Shown here in pieces: positions 1 to 10,488 of a DNA stretch of 64,000 nt. Within the stretch, counting starts at the first letter, position 1. Every line of letters starts with the position of its first letter. Both the position numbers and the translations under genes were made by a program. The notes under the pieces were generated by a model. It was not told the origin of the DNA. It did no database searches and saw only the letters and a list, made by a program, of their open reading frames with translations. The stretch covers positions 843,001 to 907,000 of the forward strand of contig JAMWBK010000001.1 in the NCBI GenBank assembly GCA_029953675.1. The letters run 5' to 3'. This DNA comes from Rhodosorus marinus. Taxonomy: Eukaryota > Rhodophyta > Stylonematophyceae > Stylonematales > Stylonemataceae.

Positions 1-2996
1 ACTCCTGAGTGAGCTTTGCAGATGGGACGACGCAAGAGTTTTCGCGCGGTTTGTCGCGCGACAAACCGCCTCTCGTCCGATCTACCTGATCCGTCTGCCA
101 GCTTGAGAAGAGCGTTGATTCAGGCTCGTGATCGGATCCGCTTGTTCAGAGCTAAATTACCCTGAAGCTATTCAATGAACTGAGCGCTTAGCGAACAAGG
201 AAACCTAGAACACGTACTGAAACTTCCAGTTCCAGCCTTGAAAATTTCACGCTACTAGTTGAGGGGCCTATCCTAGAGCCGCGCGAAAGCAAGCTCCAGC
301 CTGAAATGATGCATAAGACTGCCTGGAATATCTACCAGGTTGACCGTCCCCATTCCACCAGATTGAGGACAGCCGACTCCGCGCGGGGGTGTCGCGGGAG
401 CAAACCCAATTTAAAAGATGAAAATGCAACGCTGATAGACTTCGCTTGCTTGCGTTTCATCCTCAAAACGACTCCCTGGCTGTTATTGTGTCAGCTAGGA
501 ACAGGCCTTCCAGATTGCGCTGGGATTGAGCTGAAAATCTTTCAGAGTCACGAAAAAGTTTTTCAGCCTCGTGCGCTCTACTCGGGAAGCAACTGTACCT
601 TATGCCTCGAGAACGAATTGCGGAGGTGTCAAGTACGGGGAATGTGTTGCATTTGCACTTACTGACAACAAAATTCGATGGTGTCAGCATCATGACTGTG
701 TCAGATAGCAGTCATTCTGAGAATCTCTTGAGCATCTTGCGTACCAGTCGCGATGATGGTCTTATTTACCGTGCACCTTCCAAGCCAAAAACCTCTTCCT
801 TGCCGTTCTACTGTTCAGGTTGTGGTGAGGGATGGAGACCTCCCGCAATACTGAGTCTTCATCTACTCCACTCGTCAGGGCCTAGCGCTATAGGGAATAC
901 CTGTTTTCAGAGTGCAGAGCGGGTCACTACGCGTTGAGCTGCGAGTGCGCCATCGAGTGTAATCGCAGCGCGCCATGCACAGAATAGCAGACACGTCAAC
1001 GACCCCCTGTAAGTGCATTCCAGGATCTACTAGGAGGAAGCCAGAATCTCAGTCTCAAGCTCACTTCGCACAATTGGATACCTAGGAGTCTGAAAAGTTG
1101 GGCTCCCGCAGCAGAGGACCAGCAAAAGCCTGTATCTCCCCTCTATAGCCTTCACTGAGGTTTATGGCACATTTGGAAATCTCGAATAGAAAAGACATTA
1201 AAAAAGACATTGATCGATCTCACACGAAAAAAGCGTCAGGAAATGCCAAAACATCTCATGTACATTGGAAACCTTTTTTTCTGACGGGAGCCCAGTCTCT
1301 TCAAGGAGATGGAATCTCTCTTGGGGAGCGGGTAGCAGGCGTTGAACTCGTCTTTGAGATGATCCGGTGATGTGTACAAGGTTCCCTACGGTTTGCCAAC
1401 CTTGCGTGGCAGCTTATGGTCGGGAATGGCGAGGTTCCCCCATAACACCAGAGAAGGAGGACGAGACGGAAGCACGCCAATCTGGAGAAGGCATTGGGTA
1501 TACGCTTTGTGATGGGTTAAGCACGTTGCTGGGAAGCCCACGGTTTTCGTCATCTTCAGTCTGTCTACACGAGGGACCTGTCGTCCATGACATCCAACAC
1601 GAAACTGTTGACGTCTTGATGTCTTCAAGCGTCGGGAAACGTCGAAATCCTTTGGCCAGGACGACAGCCCCAGAACCAACGAGAAACTGTTTCAACAAGC
1701 CGAATAAGAGGAGTGAGGGGTGCCTCTCCAAGAACGAAACCTTAACAACTTAACACATCTGAGCTTCCCGTCAAAACCGCTAGTTTACCTCAAACCCTCT
1801 TTCTGCCCACATTCCCACTCCCAAGTTTTCAACTTTCAAGAAAAACAAAGAATCAGAGATTATTCAATCATTACAAAAACCTCCGAAATCTCAAAAAACA
1901 TTATTTTCAAGTAAAACGGATGATTTCATGTTCACAAAACAAACAAATAATTTCCTTATATCAATCACCATTGGCCTCTCCCGAATACAAAGCGGTTGGA
2001 GTTTTTTTTTCATTTTTCAAAATTGAATCCACTTATCCGTTGAAAATCCTCAAAATCGTTGTTTCCTCTTCATTTTCGGGAACAAACAACAACCGTTTTT
2101 GCATACTAAAAGAGGGGGAGCCCTTTTCCCTAGTACCGATTTTGAATTTATGTTTTTGGGTTGTTTTGTGAACGATTTGTCCATTGGCAATGAAAACCTG
2201 AAGGGGTGGGTTGGGATTTGTCGGTATTGAAAGTGTGCGAAAATTCTGGTACGGATTAAGTTGGAGAAGAAGGCTCTTCAGCGGCTTTCTTGGGAGGGTG
2301 TTTGAAATTGGTGCCTGCCTTGAGGAGGATGGGTAGCTACCATTTGAGGGAGGGGGTGATTGACTTTGACAGACGATTCTTCCTCTGAAGACCAGTTGTT
2401 TGTCTAGCGTATGTCAAACAACTGCTCACTGTCTTGGATGTGAGATCAGCGGATCGATGCAGACCCGTGATCGTGGGTAGGTTGTGGAGCCGGACCGCGG
2501 GTGTTAAAAACAGGACGTAGGGAAGAATTGGTGAGCGTTCGGATTTGGTGGACGGAGGGCGACTGGGAAAGGGGGGAATCGTTTAGAGGCAGGGATTTTT
2601 TTTTGGGATCCATAACTTGAAAGGCACTAGTTGGTCTTTGAAGTGTTTTGGGGAGTCTTGGTTAACAGTAGAAAACGTTTCTAGATCCTCACCGCGGAGG
2701 AGTTTGTGTTGGCGGGTGTTTGTTTGGGTGGTTCGAGAGTAACCGTTTTGCCTGGGCAGAGAACTTGCGAAGGGTTCGTGGTGGGGAATTACGGAGGTGG
2801 CTTTTAGGTTTCTGAATAGCTCAGCCTGAGGCGAGTTCTTGATTTCGGCCCGGTTTGGTGAGGTTGAGGAGGAGAGATCTGTTTTTGCGAGTGGTGGGGC
2901 TGAACGGCCTGGCTTGGGAGGAAGATTTTGGGTTGTACTGGACTGGAGACTTGAAGGTGCATTTTTGTGCGCGTTGAGAACAGATTTGATTTTATC
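1..2996. other. Gene-poor left end, no recognised gene
   Basis: No reading frame here resembles a family I know. Short open frames occur on both strands, for example 1414-1731 on the minus strand (about 105 codons beginning with a hydrophobic stretch) and 1367-1753 on the plus strand, which overlap each other, so at most one could be real. Positions 1740-2110 are AT-rich with runs of A and T. The bases just before 2997 are presumably the promoter and leader of the next gene, but I see no clear TATA box. Confidence 0.5.
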
Positions 2997-3638
2997 ATGC
3001 CGATAAATCAGTATGCTTTGCTCGCCCCCCCGCCAAGATCTGGGCAATTATCGCTGACGGGGAAGAGACTCATTGCGGAGCTGTTCATATTTATCGCTTC
3101 TATGATTATCATGGCTGTTGTAGCTGACAACTACGCTAAATTTGATTGCACGGGGCTCTGTGGCTTCTATGTCTTCATGGCAGTGTTTTCTTTTATTATC
3201 TCTTTCATCCTGCTTGCGATCAATGTTTGCATTGAGCTACGAATTGTAAGTCACCGTCACTTTTGGAAGGACAAGAAGGACTCTACTCAAAGCTCGACTT
3301 ACTAACAAGAGGTTTAATTTTTTTGCCTGGTTTTGCTATGACAGGCGAAGCGGTCGATGTTGCCTTTCCAGAAGGAGAAGAATGTGCTTCTCTTCTTCTT
3401 CGGGTTTTGGATTATTGGAATCATCCTGTTCAACCTGAATAGTAATCCGTTCAAATTTCAGGCTAGTGGCCAGGCGCTCGTGACGTTCGCCTGGCTTTTG
3501 TTTCTAACTTCTGGCTACGTCAACCTTTTGATGTACCATATTCTACTGGAGCAAGGACTTTATAAGGATTTGACAAAGAAGTGGGAAGCCGAGTTGCAAA
3601 GACATGAAGAAGAGGTTGCGCTTGGGAGGCGGCATTGA
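2997..3638 (+). CDS. Four-helix membrane protein (MARVEL-like topology)
   Basis: This is a two-exon gene, 2997-3245 and 3345-3638, joined in phase 0 to give 180 residues. The 99-base intron begins GTAAGT, carries a perfect TACTAAC branch site at 3300-3306 and ends in CAG, so the splice is well supported. The ATG at 2997 follows a stop-free stretch but is the first ATG in frame. The protein has four strongly hydrophobic segments (about residues 25-45, 53-78, 96-113 and 126-146), cytosolic-looking short ends and a charged C-terminal tail rich in E, K and R. The spacing of helices recalls small tetra-spanning vesicle or plasma-membrane proteins of the MARVEL type, but there is no diagnostic motif and I cannot assign a function. 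The short extramembrane loop contains two cysteines (residues about 57-61). Confidence 0.75.
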
Positions 3639-5703
3639 CGATTTCAAACACCACAACCCCAAAGTGTGGCTTCTTAAACACAATTTTGATAAGCTAGGAG
3701 ATGCAGACTACGCGTTTGTAGTATGAACGTCACAAACCAAAGTTCGTGCCTTGTACAGCTGACGGGCTTTTTCAGCCGAAAGATCGATTTGGGAAGCTTT
3801 GTGCAACTACGACATTAAGATATGCTGATCGCGAGGGAAATGGAATTCGTTTTAACTTACGGCGAAAATAAACAACCTCTAAGATCATGGATTGATAGGA
3901 ACGGAACCGCAGCTGGGACGGGTTGCGGAGAGCTAATAATTCGAGTGGTGTTCCGTGCAGGAACACCCCAAATTCATACTTTTTGAATTTTTGCTCCAGC
4001 AAGGTCTAGGAGGATCACCCAGGTTAATCGTCAAGTCAACCATTCGTAGCGCCGCATGGCCAAAGGGTTGAGGTGATGCACCTATACCACAAGTTCCGAG
4101 TAAGAGTGGCAGGTGACGGTGCGGAGTCCCGGTTGCCAGTCAATAATTTCAGATTATCCCAAAGGGTGACGCCTGACTGTTCCGAGAGGCCGAACAGCTG
4201 AGTAAATACCTCAAAACTAGTCAAGCGGACCGTGACCAAAGAGCCTCCAACTCTTCCGTGTGCAGGGCCTGGGAACTTCTCGGGTGCGCACTCAGGTCCC
4301 TCACCTCAGCCCTCGCACGCTCAAAAATTCAGTAATTCTTTTTTGATGCCAATGCCTTTCCTCTGATTGCCTTTCATTCCACACGATGCAGCTGCCACAT
4401 GAAACTCTCTCGGTTATCCTGCTTGTGTCCTGACTACTCTGACAAAAAAATAAACTCAAGAGGATTTTTTCACCGCTTGATAAATCCGTTCAGTTCAATC
4501 AACTCATGAAGATGGATCAGATGCGCGACTGATGGACAGGCGTTGACCCGGCGAGATGGACTGGCAACTGCGACTTGGTTGTACTCGTCTAGTGGCAAAA
4601 CGCTACCCCCAAGTATGTAGAAGATTGCGGACGCATCACTTGCCAGATGTTTGGCAAGCACGACAGGACGCGTGTTTAGCGATACTAGCGGTCGCTTGAG
4701 CATCGGCCCAAGGGAGCTCCAGTTTGGCCGCCAAACATCTAGCCTGCAAAGCTCCGGTTGTTCTCCCAACAATATGTAGTTTTTCGAGCATATTGGTGAG
4801 AAAGGATGTCTACAGGGGCGACTCCTGGAGCTTTATGGTTCGTCTGGCCGCAAAGCTTTATATTCCACGGGTAAACCAGGACACGCTTTTGCGACCAGAC
4901 GAGCCCAACTATCCTCTTGCATTTTCCCTAATGGGAAACATATTAACAAGCACAGTTTTGGAAGTCGAGCTGTCGCATTATATATATTTCGCTGAAGATA
5001 CGCAGTCAGAATTGCTCGATCGCTTCGAGCCCAACCACAGCGCATTTTTATTCCTGACTGTGAGCTACTCCAAACACTTGATTATAAGCTTTCCGGGAGA
5101 CGGACGAGCTCTACTTCAGATATCTTCCGCTAGCATCCCTTTCTGACGAATTTCCCCTTTACAGCGGTCTGTATCGCAATAGCCTTGCCGATAACCAGCT
5201 TTGCTAGCAACCAGTGCTTGGACCCACATCGTGGCTTTTGTTATCTCTAGGTATATTGTATATTGAGAGTTGGAACCTTTCCAACAGCTTGTTCGAAGGT
5301 GGAGGCAGAAAGTCGCACTCCGCGCTCCGAGGCTTTTTGCCGTTTTGGGTTTTGCTTAATCTGACCTACTTCGCTTGGAACTGGTCAGGCGAAGTACATT
5401 CAACGCTTGCGGGCGGCGTTTCTGTTCCTTTTAGTACATCTGTTCTTCTTTGTGGCCGATAGAGCTGAGCTGAGCGGGCTGTGGTTCCGATGGATTTGGA
5501 GCTTTGGAACATCGTCTCAATCGGTTGGGTAGCTGGTTGGAGTTGTTGTGCTAAACTCTGACTCGACGGTGAACGTCTGGATCTTGATGTGAATGAAAGA
5601 GAGAGAGTTTTTGATTGCTTTCTTGGGCTTGTTTTTTTTCAGCCTCGGATGTTTGAGAACGATGGCCTTTTCGGTGGAGTTGGAAAACACAATATGAGTA
5701 CAG
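3639..5703. other. Two kilobases without an assignable gene
   Basis: Open stretches of about 100 to 140 codons exist on both strands: plus 4724-5146, plus 5214-5462, minus 4470-4834 and minus 3772-4002. None resembles a family I recognise and those at 4724-4834 overlap in opposite directions. One of them may belong to a real, intron-containing gene, since 4470-4834 minus is open for about 120 codons and has no low-complexity bias, but start, exons and product cannot be fixed from sequence alone. Confidence 0.3.
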
Positions 5704-8193
5704 ATGTTCAGTAAGGTAGTGGGCCATGTTCTTGCTGATGCAGGGATCGGCTCCTGGAGGCGCGTTTCCAGCTTCGGCTGCGAGCGGTATGCGTCGAGCT
5801 CCGCGGCGACTATCCTTAAATTATACGGAAGAGCCCCCAGGTATGATGCGGAAAGGATCAAGAGCGCTTTCCGTGAGCGCAAGATGTTCGTCCTGAAGAG
5901 ACGACTGCAAATCGCAGTACCCTTGACGATGTTCATTGGGAGAGTGGTCGCGGACGTCCAACTCGGTCGTGAGAAGGAGAAGCGGACCCAGAGGGCCACG
6001 GAATTCATGAAATTGATCGCATCATTGGGACCCGCATTTATCAAAGCTGGACAAGCGCTCTCAACTCGACCTGATCTACTCCCCCAGGAGTACCTCACAG
6101 AACTGGAGAAACTTCAGGACAGACTGCCCCCGTTCCCGACGGAGTTAGCGTTGAAACAGGTCGAGGAAGCTCTGGAGACAAATATCGAAAAGGTCTTCAG
6201 CCATTTTGATGCAGAACCAATCGCCGCAGCTTCCATAGGACAGGTGTACAAAGCTACTTTGATCACTGGGGAGCAAGTCGCTGTGAAGGTTCAGCGGCCT
6301 CGATGCCAGAATGTAGTAGCTCTGGATCTTCATATCCTGCGAGAGCTTAGCGGCTTCCTCAATAAACTCCTAGCGGTACGTTGACCGTAAACTCGAACGG
6401 GTCCCTGGCCATTACTTGGGGACTGCGACCAGAAGATCACGCACCGTCTCCGATACTGAGGCGACCAAGCGCACATGCTGCACAGGTATTGAAGCGTGAT
6501 GTGGATCTCAAGGCAGTTATTGATGAGTTCGGTGCATTGATCTACGAAGAAATGGACTATGTCTCTGAGGCACTAAATGCGGACAAGTTTCAAGAACTCT
6601 ACGGGGACATGGAAGGTATAAAGGTTCCCAAAGTACATTGGAAACACACGAGAAGAAAGGTATACTTTGTCGAGATAGCCAAGAATGGTCATCTCCTGAC
6701 ATTGTGGAAAACTTACAGGGACTAAGGCAGATTTAACCTCGTTGAACACGTTCGCGGCAGGTGCTTGCTCTTGAATGGGTGAATGGTGTAAGGCTAGATT
6801 CGGCGCCTGCGAGGAAGCCCGAGCTCGTGAAGACACTTCTCAACTGTTCCCTGAAGCAAATGCTTGGCAATGGCTTCTTTCATGCTGACCCTCACGGTGG
6901 CAATCTGCTCGCAACGGACGACGGAAAGCTGTGCTTTTTAGATTTCGGTATGATGAGCCATGTTGCTCCAAAGCAGAGGTGAGAAGAATGGAGAAGCTTG
7001 TACAGTAGGCGTCCAAGAAAAGCCCCATGTTTAGAAGAGCTCCATCGCAGCGGGTTGGTCCGTGATTGTTGGTTCGCCGTTGGGTTTTAACGAATTTCCC
7101 TTTCCGTCAAAGGTATGGGATCATTCTTGCCGTTGTGCACCTCGTCAATCGCGACTGGGAGGCGATGGTCAATCTCTACGTCAGGCTCGGGTTTATCCCT
7201 CTCGGAACAGATACAAGAGTTATCGTCAAAGCGCTGGAAGATGGCCTTCCCGATGTGATGGATTCCACCGTAGCTGACTTTAACTTCACCTCCGTTATCA
7301 GGGAGTTGGGCTCCATCATGTGAGACAGAGCACTCCGTTGCGAGAGGCAGGGTGAAGCTTGATTGCTTTGATTCTGACGAGTTCTGGGGACTCCTTTTTT
7401 CTACCCGCTCCCTGGTTAGGTACACCCACCCGATTCAACTTCCAAAGTACTATACAGCCATTCTGCGGTGTATGGCTGTGCTAGAAGGCGTTGCGCTTAG
7501 AGTTGCTCCGCAAGTCAAGATCGTCAACGAGGCGTATCCGTTTATAGCTGCGACAATGCTTTCCGAGGATTCGGAAGAGCTCCAGGACGCGTTGATGCTC
7601 TTGCTTTTCAAGGATGGGCACATTCGCAAAAATCGCCTTGTGAATCTTTTGATGTCTGCTTCCAGTTACCGGGAATACGACGTTAGCCGATTCTTGAACA
7701 GCTTTGTCGACTACCTACTTGAAAGTGACGATGATAGGCTAAGAGAGAACCTTGCAGAAGACCTGGCTACGGAGTTGGACGAGATTGGCTACGATATGGC
7801 GAAGTATATGACTTCGACTTTGGCTCGAAGTAGCTTTGTTCCTCAATTTTTGCGGGAGCCTTTCAGCGTACCTGAACCCGTAATCACCGAGAGACTACGG
7901 GTTTCCAGATATCTAGCAGAGAACCTCGGCCAAAGTGAAGATTTCAGAGTTGAGAAAATCATGTCGTTGCTTCAAAGGTAGGCCCGCTTTGACGGTTGGT
8001 CTCTTTGGGACTTTTCAACTCCTCGCTCTTTTCAACATTCAAACCCCGGAGCCTTTTCCTTGTCAGATTTTCAACTGATGCGAAAGCCCAGAGACTCGGT
8101 TCAATTCTACTGGTGAATCTACTGGAGCGATTCATCAGGCGTCTCCTTCATGTGGTTCTAGAAGTAACACAACCTAGACCTACCGCGAAGTAG
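5704..8193 (+). CDS. ABC1/UbiB-family atypical kinase, plastid-type
   Basis: Six exons (5704-6375, 6486-6659, 6761-6978, 7113-7319, 7420-7977, 8067-8193) join without a frame break into 651 residues. All five introns (89 to 134 bases) have GT..AG ends. The ABC1 kinase hallmarks are present in order: the KxGQ motif (KAGQ, residues 114-117) that blocks the active site, the alanine-rich nucleotide loop (AAAS, about 174-177), the VAVK lysine (K195), the catalytic HADPHGGN (323-330) and the metal-binding DFG (343-345). The phrase ALSTRPDLLP after KxGQ is the style of cyanobacterial and plastid members rather than mitochondrial COQ8. Family members act in prenylquinone metabolism, often on plastoglobules or envelope membranes, so a role in plastoquinone or tocopherol homeostasis is likely but inferred. 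The basic, serine-rich first 35 residues could be a targeting peptide. The last exon rests on the splice from 7977 to 8067; without it the protein would stop at 7981, two codons after that point. Confidence 0.93.
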
Positions 8194-8424
8194 TAGAGAA
8201 TTCTGTTGCGAACGTAGCTGGATATCAGTCGAGTGGGTGTCGGCACCCGCCGTCCATTGAGAAAGGGCCAACATCGGCTTGCCAATAGAAAAGCTTGTAT
8301 ATACCATTGTATCAACCACTTGATAATCAGTATCTGATTATTAAAGTGCATTCAAATAAAAAAAAGAAACGTCAAAGCCTAACACTCAGAAAGCGATCGA
8401 TTGGTGATCAGCCCATGGCTAGTA

Positions 8425-8889
8425 CTACGGAAACAGTGGACTTCCCCAAGGATTCCCTGCCCCTCTACTTCCCCGTCCGCCGGACGAACCAAGCGAAGAC
8501 CTCAAACCGTGAATCTGAAGCAGAAGAATGACTTCATGGTGTCCTGCCTGCTGGGCATCATGCAAAGGGGTAGATCCCCATCGGTCTCTAACGTCGGTCA
8601 TAGCTCCTTTCGACAATAGCAGCTTAACCATTTCCGAGTTTCCATCGCAAGCAGCAATATGCAACGCTGTTCTCTTGTCATAATTTCTGGATTCGATCAT
8701 CGCCCCTTTGCCCAGGAGAACGTCGCTTTTTTGCAAGTCTCCGCTATGAACCGCATCCATGAATTCCCTATCGACCGGACCGGGAGTGATGCCCATGTTG
8801 GAGCTGGAACATCCATGGAACGATCCAGCGTCCAAACTCGACGAATCAGACAGGGTCGATGCTTTCGAGCGTTTTTCCCGGGGGGGCAT
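8425..8889 (-). CDS. Small ankyrin-repeat protein
   Basis: A 154-codon open frame starting at an ATG (8889) encodes three ankyrin repeats at about residues 38-70, 71-104 and 105-128, recognisable by TALHIAA, the KLLLSKGA signature and STPLHDA. The middle and last repeats, with DRWGSTPLHDA, closely follow the ankyrin part of plant and amoebal ankyrin-protein kinases of the integrin-linked-kinase-like type. The first 37 residues are basic and serine-rich. The last 25 residues are rich in G, S and P and may be unspliced intron: a possible donor (GAG|GTCTTC) lies right after the third repeat near 8502, so the C-terminus is uncertain. It starts only 68 bases after the stop of the pseudokinase gene on the same strand. 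Either a tandem gene or the tail of a larger fused gene is possible. Confidence 0.7.
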   Translation of the reverse strand: MPPREKRSKASTLSDSSSLDAGSFHGCSSSNMGITPGPVDREFMDAVHSGDLQKSDVLLGKGAMIESRNYDKRTALHIAACDGNSEMVKLLLSKGAMTDVRDRWGSTPLHDAQQAGHHEVILLLQIHGLRSSLGSSGGRGSRGAGNPWGSPLFP

Positions 8890-8956
8890 GCGAATTGCGC
8901 CCTGTCGCGTTTCAGAAGCATAACCTGTTTCGAAACAAAAAGAGGCGCGTGAGCAA

Positions 8957-10488
8957 TCATCCTTCTCTTCCCCTGGCCTTGAAACTAGTCATACCGTCAT
9001 TGAGTGCCTTCAAGGCATTGTACAATTCATCGCTCCTTAGCGTCTCCAAGATAGAGTTCAGGTCTGGCCGTTCCTCCGGATTCGGATTTATGCATCTGGT
9101 GACCAGAGAGGAGAGCTCGGGAGGAAGCCCATCCTCACCTACGAGATCGGCAAACGAAGATTCCTGTTTTCGCTCCTTGAGCTCCTCCACGTTCAGGTTT
9201 AGGAACGCTGGCTATACATCGGAAGAGTACAATGTGACTATTCAGTTTTGAAACGTTCGTGAAGGAAGTAAGCAGGAAGGACTTTTTCTCTACCTCTCCT
9301 GCCCAAAGGTGCCAAACAAGCATGCCGAAAGCGTAGCAGTCTGTTTTGGCACTAAACGCCTCACCGGCGAGGAGTTCGGGAGCCATGTACTGAACTGTTT
9401 CGATCTAAAGTAAAGTAGTCACATTGGAAACGAAGCCCGATGAGATTCAAAACGCAGTAAGATGGTGACCCTTGTTTTCCTGATTCAGCAAATCCCTACC
9501 TCGTCAACCGCGTCCGAAGACGGCTTTTGTTGGTGCTGCATTCGGAACTCGGAAAGCACACAGTCAGACCTCTGAGAATCTACGAGTGTGTTGTTTGGGT
9601 GGAGAAACCCGTGAAGTTGGGGGGGATTAAATGAGTGCAAGTAGAGCAAGCCTCTAGCAATTGAGATTGACATATGCAGGATCTGCTCTCATCGGATTGT
9701 GAGGAAACGAGGCACAAAAAACACGGGCATTGTAAGCAACGAAAAGCCCAAACTAAGTAAGACACGGGCGAAATCGGTAAATCTATCGAAAGATATCATC
9801 AGAACGTACCTCAATGGCGTTGAGAACTGATTTTTCAAGCACAGTCGAAATGGGCTCCTTTCGTGTGTACTCGCTGACCAGGCAGAACGGTCGTTCGCTT
9901 TCAATAACGGAACACATGTGTAGTAGTAAGTTCGGGTGTCGCAGGGTGGAGTGGAGCTCTATGTCCGCCCGCAAATCATCCATCGTTATTCCTGCCGCGT
10001 CCACAAACTGGCTCGCAGTCAATCGATCATCTTCTTCTTCCGATTTCGGATCATGGTACACTGCAACTAAAACTGGCTGCCGAAGCCATAGTGCCCTCCA
10101 GAGGGAGCATCTTTTCTCCCTCCTTAGCGGCTTCGAAAAGCTGATCTGGTCTATTTCAATAGAGAAGGTCTCGTTCGCCCTGCATGCAAAGCACATGATG
10201 CAGATCGTTAGCTCCACCGCCCGCCAAAATACAACTCTCAGACTCTCAAAAATCGCTGCAGTTGCCATACCGAAGGTCGTCAACCCTCGACGTTGTTCTC
10301 TTCACGCCAGATATCAACTTTGGCCGATATCCAAACGATGCAGTGGAGGAGTTGCTCCTGTACGAAGAATTAGCCACTTGCAGTTCATCTTCCAAATCAT
10401 AAGAATTGTACAAAGCCCGGAGAGCTGGGTTGTTATGGCTTGAATGGCCTTCCTCATCCGCCATAACGATCTCAGCGTCAGTAGTCAT
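8957..10488 (-). CDS. Protein pseudokinase (TKL-like fold, catalytic residues missing)
   Basis: Five exons on the minus strand (10488-10271, 10179-9810, 9682-9500, 9404-9294, 9211-8957) join in frame into 378 residues; all junctions are GT..AG with introns of 82 to 127 bases. Residues about 74-370 follow a protein kinase domain: an N-lobe with LRHPNLL, a helix with ARGLLYLHS, then YMAPELL (the APE motif, residues 265-267) and a subdomain IX stretch DCYAFGMLVWHLW, ending in the conserved PEERPDL arginine motif. All three catalytic signatures are altered: the VAIK lysine is a tyrosine (VAVY, residue 114), the HRDxxxxN loop reads HGFLHPNN (220-227) with no aspartate, and DFG reads SEF (240-242). 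This is therefore most likely a catalytically dead scaffold. The 72-residue N-terminus is acidic and serine-rich. The start codon at 10488 is the first ATG in frame after the upstream stop. Confidence 0.85.

Noticed and set aside
1367-1753. Open frame of 128 codons on the plus strand with a 105-codon antisense partner
   Set aside because: Neither strand resembles a known protein and they overlap almost fully, so they are most likely chance frames.
4470-5146. Overlapping open frames of 100 to 140 codons on both strands
   Set aside because: No motif, no splice sites that give a longer protein, and mutual overlap; no basis for choosing one.
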